6,359 nucleotides of DNA, from NCBI GenBank assembly GCA_030690245.1, contig JAUYGW010000103.1:1-6359 (forward strand). The letters run 5' to 3'. The stretch is from Gallionella sp. (GTDB taxonomy: Bacteria; Pseudomonadota; Gammaproteobacteria; Burkholderiales; Gallionellaceae). Of this stretch, positions 1 to 4,738 are shown in pieces. The notes under the pieces were generated by a model, which had not been told where the DNA came from, did no database searches, and saw only the letters and a list, made by a program, of their open reading frames with translations. Position numbers and translations under genes: made by a program. How positions within the stretch are numbered: position 1 is the stretch's first letter; each line of letters begins with the position of its first letter.

Positions 1-926
1 GAAACCAGCATGATGTTCATGATGCCGATGCCGCCCACCAGCAGCGAAACCGACGCGATCGCGCCGAGCAGCAGCGACATGGTGCGCGTGCTTTCTTCGG
101 CGGAATCGGCCACCGCAGTGAGGTTGCGCAGGAAGAAATCGCTATCCATACCCTCGCGGATGCGGTGCCGCTGGCGCAGCAGCTCAGTCATGGATTTTTC
201 CACCGCAGGCATGGCTTCCTGGGTGGTGGTCTGCACCATCATCATGCGCACCGAGCCGGGAAACTGGGTGCCGAACACCTGGCGCTGCGCGGTGGTGAGC
301 GGGATGAGGAGGGTGTCGTCCTGGTCGCGCCCGTCCATGCCTTGCCCCTTGACCGCCAAGGTGCCGAGGATGACGAACGGGCTTTGCCGGATGCGGATGG
401 TCTTGCCGACCGGATTTTCATCGCCGAACAAATTTTCCGCTGCGGTCTTGCCGATCAGTGCGACGCGCGTGGCCGAGCGCACGTCCGAGTCGGTGAAAGC
501 CGAGCCCGAAATAACCGGCCAGGAACGCGCCTCCAGATAGTCCGGCGTGGTGCCGATGACGGAGGTGTTCCAGTTGTTCGGGCCGTACACGACCTGTGCG
601 CTGCCGGGATGGATCGGCACGACGGCCTGCACGCCGGGCAGTTCGGCGATGGCCCACGCATCGCTGACTGTCAGGGTATGGGCGCCGCCGCTGCCGGAGC
701 GCACGCCTCCGCTCATGGTGTGCCCGGAGAGCAGCACGAACAGGTTGCTGCCCATCGCGGCAATGGTCTGCTTGATCGCATATTGCGCGCCCTGTCCGAT
801 CGACATCATCAACACCACCGCGCCGACGCCGATCACCATGCCGAGCATGGTCAGCATGGTGCGCAGCCGATTGGCGCCCATCGCGCGCCAGGCCTCGCCG
901 AGCATCGCAAAAAATCTAGATTTCAT
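1..926 (-). CDS. MacB-type ABC transporter permease, partial (C-terminus off the left edge)
   Basis: This is the inner-membrane permease subunit of a tripartite ABC efflux pump. It is read from 926 down to base 1 with no stop; 308 codons are visible of an expected 400 or so. The N-terminus (MKSRFFAMLGEAWRAMGANR) is the usual amphipathic lead-in. It is followed by TM1 at about residues 21-43 (TMLGMVIGVGAVV), then a long soluble stretch of about 230 residues matching the periplasmic MacB core domain. TM2 begins near residue 288 with the family signature LLVGGIGIMNIM. TM3 and TM4 must lie beyond the edge. An in-frame TAA lies 36 bases upstream and no other start codon intervenes, so ATG 926 is the earliest possible start; its ribosome-binding site is poor. 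There is no ATPase domain in this polypeptide. Canonical MacB fuses ATPase and permease, whereas here the ATPase is the separate gene at 1042-1749. Family assignment is firm; the substrate is unknown. Confidence 0.93.
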   Translation of the reverse strand, partial: MKSRFFAMLGEAWRAMGANRLRTMLTMLGMVIGVGAVVLMMSIGQGAQYAIKQTIAAMGSNLFVLLSGHTMSGGVRSGSGGAHTLTVSDAWAIAELPGVQAVVPIHPGSAQVVYGPNNWNTSVIGTTPDYLEARSWPVISGSAFTDSDVRSATRVALIGKTAAENLFGDENPVGKTIRIRQSPFVILGTLAVKGQGMDGRDQDDTLLIPLTTAQRQVFGTQFPGSVRMMMVQTTTQEAMPAVEKSMTELLRQRHRIREGMDSDFFLRNLTAVADSAEESTRTMSLLLGAIASVSLLVGGIGIMNIMLV

Positions 927-941
927 CCCAACTGCCGTGTT

Positions 942-1000
942 GCGTAAAAAATTTCTTGCTTACATATAGCCCATATGCGGCGCGGCGAAATTTTTTGCGC
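942..1000. repeat. Inverted repeat with A-tract arms between ATPase and permease genes
   Basis: The arms are GCGTAAAAAATTTC (942-955) and GAAATTTTTTGCGC (987-1000), separated by 31 bases. Thirteen of 14 positions pair as DNA; the odd one is a G-U wobble in a plus-strand transcript and an A-C mismatch in the minus-strand mRNA. The loop contains a smaller dyad, CATAT-AGCCC-ATATG (963-977), and a GGCGCG/CGCGCC pair (979-984 with 998-1003) competes with the outer arms. A weak TCTAAA-TT-TTTAGA hairpin lies at 1020-1033, next to the ATPase stop codon. The structures sit in the 115-base gap inside the presumed operon. They might act as partial terminator, mRNA stabiliser or protein-binding site; the role is inferred, the repeat itself is seen directly. 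Confidence 0.55.
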
Positions 1001-1041
1001 GCCTTGCATTTGGGCGAACTCTAAATTTTTAGATGTTCCCA

Positions 1042-1749
1042 TCATGCGGTGGTTTCCTGTTGATGCGTAGCCTGGTCGCTGACGATGCGCCCGTCATGGA
1101 ACCTCACCTGGCGTTTGGCGTGCCGGGCGATGTCCGCTTCGTGGGTGACCAGCACGATGGTGATGCCTTCGCGGTTCAGCTCTTCGAACAACGCCATGAT
1201 TTCTTCGCTGGTGTGGCTGTCGAGGTTGCCGGTGGGTTCATCTGCAAGAATCAGGCGCGGGCGGTTGACCAGGGCGCGCGCGATCGCGACGCGTTGCTGT
1301 TGGCCTCCGGAAATCTTGTTGGGCATGGACTCCGCATAGCCGCCCAGCCCGACCTTGGCGAGCACCTCGTGGGCGCGCCGCTGGCGCTCCTCGCGTTCCA
1401 CCCCGCAGTAGATCAGCGGCAGGGCCACGTTTTCCAGCAGCGACATGCGCGGCAGCAGATTGAAACCCTGGAACACGAAGCCGATGGTGCGATTGCGCAG
1501 CAAGGCCAGTTCGTCCTTGCCCAGTTCCGCAACGTCGCGATTATCCAGCACATAGCGCCCGGCCGTCGGCTTGTCGAGACAGCCGAGGAGGTTCATGAAG
1601 GTGGATTTGCCGGAACCGGACGGCCCCATGATCGCGACGAATTCGCCGGCTGCGATGCCGAGGCTGACATCTTTCAATGCCGGGAACAATCCGGCAGAAG
1701 TTTCGTAGGACTTGTGCAGGCCATCGATGCGGATGACGGAATCACTCAT
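1042..1749 (-). CDS. ABC transporter ATP-binding protein, MacB/LolD (Lpt-type efflux) family
   Basis: This 235-residue cytoplasmic ATPase would power the permease encoded next in the operon. All nucleotide-binding motifs are present: Walker A GPSGSGKST (42-50), Q-loop glutamine Q94 in FVFQGFNLL, signature ISGGQQQR (146-153), Walker B LILADEP (166-172) with catalytic E171, D-loop NLDS (175-178) and H-loop H203 in VTHE. The sequence around FQGFNLLPRMSLLENVALPL and the ending THEADIARHAKRQVRFHDGRI are typical of the MacB/LolD/FtsE-like subfamily rather than of nutrient importers. Length is normal for a stand-alone ATPase of this group. The start ATG (1749-1747) shares one base with the adaptor's stop codon (TGATG), so translation is probably coupled. 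The signature has Ile in place of the usual Leu, a common conservative variant. LolD (lipoprotein release) is the alternative, but the adaptor and outer-membrane factor next door favour efflux. Confidence 0.95.
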   Translation of the reverse strand: MSDSVIRIDGLHKSYETSAGLFPALKDVSLGIAAGEFVAIMGPSGSGKSTFMNLLGCLDKPTAGRYVLDNRDVAELGKDELALLRNRTIGFVFQGFNLLPRMSLLENVALPLIYCGVEREERQRRAHEVLAKVGLGGYAESMPNKISGGQQQRVAIARALVNRPRLILADEPTGNLDSHTSEEIMALFEELNREGITIVLVTHEADIARHAKRQVRFHDGRIVSDQATHQQETTA

Positions 1750-2945
1750 CAGAACATTCTCATCGGCGGCCGGCTGCTGGAGTTTTTCGATTTGTCTGCC
1801 GCCTGCGCCTCGCCAACGATAATTTGGTCTCCGGCCTTGAGGTCGCCGCCGGTGATTTCGGTGTTGCGGTTGTCGGTGATACCCAGCGACACGCTGACCG
1901 GCGCCAGTTCGCCTTGCTCCAGCACATACACCCTGGCAGAAAATGCATCCTGTCCGGGCTTGGCGGCGCCGCCACCCGCAGCGGCAGGCTGGTTGCCGGC
2001 AGGCTTCTGCTTGCCGGCAATGACCGGTTTGAAACGCAGCGCGGCGTTGGGAACCAGCAACACATCCTTGCGCTCGGCTACCGCGATGCTCACGTAAGCG
2101 GTCATGCCGGGCAGCAAAATCTGCTCGGGATTGTCCACGTTGATCACCACGTCGTAGGTCACGACATTTTGTACGGTGGTCGGATTAAGGCGTACCAGCT
2201 TGACCACGCCTTGGAAGTTGCGTCCCGCAAAGGCATCCACGGTGAAGCGCGCCGTCTGCCCGGCGCGGATGCTGCCGATATCCGCCTCGGCAAAGTTCGC
2301 ATCGATCTGCATCTTGGACAAGTCCTGCGCGATCTTGAACAGCGTCGGGGTCTGCAAGCTGGCCGCAACGGTCTGGCCGACATCCACCGAGCGATCCACC
2401 ACCACGCCGGACACCGGCGAGCGGATGATCGAATAAGCGAGGTTTGCGCGGTCTTTTTCCACGGTGGCATGCGCCAGCTGCAATTGCGCCTCGGCGGCTT
2501 TCCTGGCCTGCACCGCGGTATCCAGCTCCTGCCGCGAAACATATTCCTGCGCGAACAGGCTGCGCATGCGCGCTTCGTTGGCGGCGGCTAATTCCAGCGT
2601 GGCATTGGCGCTTTGCACATTGGCCAGGCTCTGCTTTTGCTGGGCGGCGAGCAGCGCGTCATCCAGTTCCAGCAACACCTGCCCTTTTTCGACCTCGCTG
2701 TTGAAATCTACATACAGCTTTTTCACCGTGCCGGAAACCTGCGTGCCGACGTTGACCAGCGTCACCGGATTGATCGTGCCGTTGGCCGAGACGGTCTGGC
2801 TGATCTCGCCTTTTTCCACGGCCTGCAAACGATACTGCAGCTCCGGCGCGACCATGTAGAGCTGACGGTAGGTGGCGACGCCTGCGGCGATGACGGCAAG
2901 GGCAAGAAAGAACAGGGCGATCGGGGAGTGCAAGAGTTTTTTCAT
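1749..2945 (-). CDS. MacA-like periplasmic adaptor (membrane fusion protein, HlyD/RND-type family)
   Basis: This 398-residue adaptor bridges the ABC permease and the TolC-like duct. An N-terminal membrane anchor lies at about residues 8-27, with no lipobox cysteine. The first half of a lipoyl domain follows (about 60-96, VGTQVSGTVKKLYVDFNSEV), then an alpha-helical hairpin (about 98-168), the second lipoyl half (about 173-194, RSPVSGVVVDRSVDVGQTV), a beta-barrel and a membrane-proximal domain. The hairpin tip carries R126, L130 and S137 in the exact RxxxLxxxxxxS spacing known to dock TolC. LLPGMTAYVSI (277-287) and VLLVPNAALRF (295-305) are typical of MacA. A Gly/Ala/Pro/Lys-rich, probably disordered linker spans about 309-333. 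The start overlaps the outer-membrane factor's stop by 4 bases (ATGA), and a GGGAAAAG-like ribosome-binding site lies inside the preceding gene. MacA is the closest named relative; I withhold the symbol because the cargo is unknown and the ATPase and permease are split. Confidence 0.95.
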   Translation of the reverse strand: MKKLLHSPIALFFLALAVIAAGVATYRQLYMVAPELQYRLQAVEKGEISQTVSANGTINPVTLVNVGTQVSGTVKKLYVDFNSEVEKGQVLLELDDALLAAQQKQSLANVQSANATLELAAANEARMRSLFAQEYVSRQELDTAVQARKAAEAQLQLAHATVEKDRANLAYSIIRSPVSGVVVDRSVDVGQTVAASLQTPTLFKIAQDLSKMQIDANFAEADIGSIRAGQTARFTVDAFAGRNFQGVVKLVRLNPTTVQNVVTYDVVINVDNPEQILLPGMTAYVSIAVAERKDVLLVPNAALRFKPVIAGKQKPAGNQPAAAGGGAAKPGQDAFSARVYVLEQGELAPVSVSLGITDNRNTEITGGDLKAGDQIIVGEAQAADKSKNSSSRPPMRMF

Positions 2946-4375
2946 GGCTGATTCTTTTCCCGCTGGAAATTCGCGCCGGGCTGTTGGCTGTAGTCTGACA
3001 AATTTTGCAGCAGGCTGGTATCCAGGTTGCCCATCGCCTGGGCGAGGGTGGCGCGGATGATGTTCCAGTTAAACGTGGACTGGATGCGCTGCTGGCGCGC
3101 GCTGGCCAGAGCGCTTTGCGCGTTCAGCACATCCAGGATGCTGCCCACTCCGGCCTTGTAGCGGCCGAGCGCGACGCGCTCCGACTGTTCCGCGCTGTTC
3201 AGCAAATCGGCGGTGGTGCGCAACGACTGTGACGCCGTGGTGAGGTTCTGGTAAGCCGTCCACACGTCCAGCGCCACCTGCAAGCGCAAGCGCTCCAGTT
3301 GCGCGCTTTGCGCTTCCATTTGCGCTTCGGCTGCGCGTATCCGATAAGTCGGCGCGAAGCCGGAGAACAGCGGCACGCTCAGGTTGATGCCGACCGACGA
3401 GCCATGAGAGGTAACCCCGACGCTGTTGGTCTGGTTGGTCGAGGCGGTCAGCGTGACCGAGGGCTTGCCAGCCGCGCGCGCCGCATCGACGCCGGCTTGC
3501 GCGGCTTTTACCTGTGCGGCGGCGGCTTGCAAATCGGGGCGGCGCAGCCTGGCTTCCTCGATCAGCGCAGCGACGTCGCGGTCGAAACTTGCGGGAACGG
3601 CCGCCGTGTTCGCCGCCGCCAGCATCACATTCCGGTTGGCATCCAGCCCGAGCATGTTGGCCAGCGTGCCTTTTGCATTGTTCGAGCTGCCACTGGCGGT
3701 AATGCTGTTCAGCGTGGCTTGCGAATAAGCGGTCTGCGCCTGCAATTTATCGGCGGGCGTGGCGCTGCCGCTCCGGTAGCGCGCCTCGGCGGCGGCAAAG
3801 CTTTCTTTTGCGGCGCGTTCCGATTCAAGGGCGGCATCCAGCGCGGCCTGTGTTGCCTGGGTCTGATAGAAGGCTTGCACCGCCTGGAGGAAAACGGTTT
3901 GCACCGTGCTGTCCTGCGTGGCGTTCGCGGCGGCGAGCAACTGCTGCGCGCTTTCCACGTCGGCGGCGCGGGTGCCAAAGTCGTACAGCAGGTAGGAGAG
4001 CGTCAGGCCATAACTGCGCTGGCCCGTGCCGGGCGAAGTGCGATTGCCCGAAGCGCTCAGGCCGGCGCTGGGCAAATAACCCGCCTTGCTCACGCCGACC
4101 TGTGCCGCCTGCGCGCGCGCACTCGCCCACACCTCGCGGGTTTGCGGGTTGTTGCACAGCGCGAGGTTGACCACCTCCAGCAAGTTGAGCGCGCCTGCCG
4201 GCATGGCTCCCGCGCAGGGGTCGCCGATCGCGCCGCCGAGGTGCAACGCGGGCTTGAGCGGCAGCGCGGCTTCCGTGCCGAACGGGTCGAGAGTCTCTTC
4301 GGCCAGCGCCAAGCCGCTCCAGAGGCAGAGCAGGGTGCAAATGCAACGTATCGAACGTATTGGATGAGGGCGCAT
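2942..4375 (-). CDS. TolC-family outer-membrane efflux protein
   Basis: This 477-residue outer-membrane factor would form the trimeric exit duct of the pump. It has a clear Sec signal peptide: basic MRPHPIRSIR, a hydrophobic stretch, and probable cleavage after LALA at residue 25, before EE. No cysteine follows the cleavage site, so it is not a lipoprotein as many NodT-type factors are. The mature part shows the duplicated OEP architecture: the first repeat has the strand/turn motif LLYDFGTR (129-136), the second has LSVPLFSGF, each followed by long Ala/Gln-rich coiled-coil helices. Two cysteines, C54 and C74 (the latter in LALCNNPQTREVW), could form a periplasmic disulfide. ATG 4375 is the only start codon after an in-frame TAA 18 bases upstream, and it fits the signal peptide; the ribosome-binding site is weak. 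It is first in the operon, directly ahead of the adaptor with a 4-base overlap, which supports a dedicated rather than shared outer-membrane partner. Confidence 0.95.
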   Translation of the reverse strand: MRPHPIRSIRCICTLLCLWSGLALAEETLDPFGTEAALPLKPALHLGGAIGDPCAGAMPAGALNLLEVVNLALCNNPQTREVWASARAQAAQVGVSKAGYLPSAGLSASGNRTSPGTGQRSYGLTLSYLLYDFGTRAADVESAQQLLAAANATQDSTVQTVFLQAVQAFYQTQATQAALDAALESERAAKESFAAAEARYRSGSATPADKLQAQTAYSQATLNSITASGSSNNAKGTLANMLGLDANRNVMLAAANTAAVPASFDRDVAALIEEARLRRPDLQAAAAQVKAAQAGVDAARAAGKPSVTLTASTNQTNSVGVTSHGSSVGINLSVPLFSGFAPTYRIRAAEAQMEAQSAQLERLRLQVALDVWTAYQNLTTASQSLRTTADLLNSAEQSERVALGRYKAGVGSILDVLNAQSALASARQQRIQSTFNWNIIRATLAQAMGNLDTSLLQNLSDYSQQPGANFQREKNQP

Positions 4376-4404
4376 GAACGGGAAATGGAGTTATCTTTAT
4401 TTTC

Positions 4405-4432
4405 AGTATAGCGGCTCGATATTATCCAGCAA
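4405..4432 (-). promoter_or_regulatory. Candidate sigma-70 promoter of the efflux operon
   Basis: On the minus strand TTGCTG (4432-4427) and TATACT (4410-4405) are separated by 16 bases. The -10 matches TATAAT at 5 of 6 positions and the -35 matches TTGACA at only 3 of 6. The start of transcription would fall near 4398, leaving a leader of about 20-25 bases before the ATG at 4375. An alternative -10, GATAAT (4424-4419), overlaps the spacer. This is a pattern match only. Confidence 0.35.
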
Positions 4433-4463
4433 TGCTTCTTTTGTAAGAAATTGTTTTCGCTTC

Positions 4464-4507
4464 GTGTCGCACTGATGTTGATCGCGTTGAATCGGCGGGT
4501 GCGACAC
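4464..4507. repeat. Perfect 9-bp inverted repeat, GTGTCGCAC / GTGCGACAC
   Basis: The arms at 4464-4472 and 4499-4507 are exact reverse complements separated by 26 bases. Each arm contains the hexamer TGTCGC (or its complement GCGACA), which recurs at the centre of the 26-bp palindrome at 4633-4658. The arms could be paired half-sites for a dimeric regulator or the base of a hairpin. They lie upstream of the efflux-operon promoter and about 160 bases upstream of the receptor promoter. Confidence 0.6.
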
Positions 4508-4522
4508 TTTGTGGCTCCGGCA

Positions 4523-4545
4523 TAACATGCGCTGTGCGCATATTA
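4523..4545. repeat. Stem-loop, TAACATGCGC-TGT-GCGCATATTA
   Basis: Six perfect pairs (ATGCGC with GCGCAT) close a TGT loop; after one C/A mismatch, three further pairs (TAA with TTA) extend the stem. There is no following T-run in either direction. It is one unit in the chain of hairpins filling this intergenic region. Function unknown. Confidence 0.5.
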
Positions 4546-4563
4546 GCCTTCACCGTATACGAT

Positions 4564-4591
4564 CTTTCATGGGCTTCAAGCCTATAGAAAG
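4564..4591. repeat. Interrupted stem-loop, CTTTC ... GGCTTCAAGCC ... GAAAG
   Basis: The outer arms CTTTC (4564-4568) and GAAAG (4587-4591) enclose the 11-base palindrome GGCTTCAAGCC (4572-4582), with a small asymmetric internal loop between them. It is weaker than its neighbours and could be chance, but it lies immediately left of the compact palindrome block. Confidence 0.35.
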
Positions 4592-4598
4592 TCGGAAT

Positions 4599-4610
4599 CC
4601 CCTTGTGGGG
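4599..4610. repeat. Small GC hairpin CCCC-TTGT-GGGG
   Basis: Four perfect C-G pairs close a TTGT tetraloop, directly abutting the 14-bp stem-loop that begins at 4611. It forms the left shoulder of the palindromic element. Confidence 0.45.
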
Positions 4611-4641
4611 CAATATGCCGCACCAAGGGTGCGGCATATTG
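4611..4641. repeat. Perfect 14-bp stem-loop with 3-base loop
   Basis: CAATATGCCGCACC (4611-4624) pairs without mismatch with 4628-4641 across the loop AAG. A perfect 14-bp stem in 31 bases is very unlikely by chance. The right arm (4633-4641) is also the left end of the 26-bp palindrome, so the two structures cannot form at once on one strand. No T-run follows on either strand. Confidence 0.8.
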
Positions 4642-4658
4642 TCGCGCGACAATATGCC
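4633..4658. repeat. Perfect 26-bp palindrome centred on TGTCGCGCGACA
   Basis: Bases 4633-4645 (GGCATATTGTCGC) are followed at once by their exact reverse complement (4646-4658). After one C/A mismatch, two more pairs extend it to 4630-4661. There is no loop, so as DNA it is a classic dyad operator or potential cruciform; the core TTGTCGCGCGACAA fits a homodimeric regulator site. It ends four bases before the candidate -35 of the receptor promoter. Confidence 0.8.
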
Positions 4659-4661
4659 ACA

Positions 4662-4690
4662 TTCCCAAGTTGATTTTTCATTCATACAAT
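4662..4690 (+). promoter_or_regulatory. Candidate sigma-70 promoter of the TonB receptor gene
   Basis: TTCCCA (4662-4667, 4 of 6 to TTGACA) and TACAAT (4685-4690, 5 of 6 to TATAAT) are separated by the ideal 17 bases. Transcription would begin near 4697, giving a leader of about 40 bases. The promoter abuts the right end of the palindromic element, and the Fur-like site lies just downstream of the predicted start. GATAAT at 4710-4715 is a possible alternative -10 but lacks a good -35. Confidence 0.4.
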
Positions 4691-4708
4691 CTGCCCGTTT
4701 TAATTTTT

Positions 4709-4723
4709 TGATAATAACTATTG
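4709..4723 (+). promoter_or_regulatory. Possible Fur box
   Basis: TGATAATAACTATTG matches the 7-1-7 Fur consensus (TGATAAT-n-ATTATCA) at 11 of 14 defined positions: the left half perfectly, the right half at 4 of 7. It sits between the candidate promoter and the ribosome-binding site, where bound Fur could block transcription of the receptor. The flanking DNA is AT-rich, so chance resemblance is a real risk. Confidence 0.35.
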
Positions 4724-4738
4724 TTTAGGGGGAGCAGG

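Larger units (their letters stand above)
4594..4665. repeat. Compact palindromic element, REP/MITE-like candidate
   Basis: Seventy-two bases bounded by GGAAT (4594-4598) and its complement ATTCC (4661-4665) are almost wholly palindromic. Inside are a CCCC-TTGT-GGGG hairpin, a 14-bp stem-loop and a 26-bp palindrome. The motif CAATATGCC, in either orientation, occurs three times (4611-4619, 4633-4641, 4650-4658). Read inward from both ends, the two sides resemble each other: GGAAT, then a GTGG-rich step, then an ATATTG/CAATATG-type core, like degenerate terminal inverted repeats. That is the build of short dispersed intergenic repeats (REP/BIME or MITE). Whether other copies exist in the genome cannot be seen here. 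Confidence 0.5.
4376..4738. other. Divergent intergenic region dense in inverted repeats
   Basis: These 363 bases separate the outer-membrane factor (minus) from the TonB receptor (plus). They are AT-richer than the flanking genes and I see no convincing coding sequence: an 87-codon minus-strand reading frame crosses it, but it is built across the palindromes. Candidate promoters lie at both ends (4405-4432 minus, 4662-4690 plus), with a Fur-like site at 4709-4723. Between them is a run of stem-loop sequences: TTCTT-TTGT-AAGAA at 4436-4449, then structures at 4464-4507, 4523-4545, 4564-4591, 4599-4610, 4611-4641 and 4633-4658, plus the 8-bp palindrome CGTATACG at 4554-4561. None of the stronger stems is followed by a T-run on either strand, so they are not ordinary intrinsic terminators. 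I found no recognisable B12-box, so a cobalamin riboswitch is not supported. Confidence 0.8.

Noticed and set aside
1020..1033. Intrinsic terminator after the ATPase gene
   Set aside because: The TCTAAA/TTTAGA stem is only six A/T-rich pairs with a two-base loop, too weak to end transcription.
1033..2097. 354-codon plus-strand reading frame opposite the ATPase and adaptor genes
   Set aside because: It crosses two genuine overlapping genes on the other strand and shows no recognisable motif, so it is a shadow frame.
3299..4411. 370-codon plus-strand reading frame opposite the outer-membrane factor gene
   Set aside because: It is antisense to a clearly recognised TolC-family gene, has Arg/Gly/Ala-rich low-complexity composition typical of GC-rich shadow frames, and shows no domain.
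4599..4658. Bidirectional intrinsic terminator
   Set aside because: The stems are strong but no T-run follows on either strand, and the flanking genes diverge from this region, so no transcript needs to end here.
4422..4685. 87-codon minus-strand reading frame in the intergenic region
   Set aside because: It runs straight through the palindromes, giving repeated CGIL/MPHPWCGILPH-type residues that are just translated inverted repeats. It has no supported ribosome-binding site and overlaps both candidate promoters.
4376..4738. Cobalamin or other riboswitch leader for the receptor
   Set aside because: No B12-box or other known aptamer core was recognised, and the structured block lies upstream of the best receptor promoter rather than within its leader.
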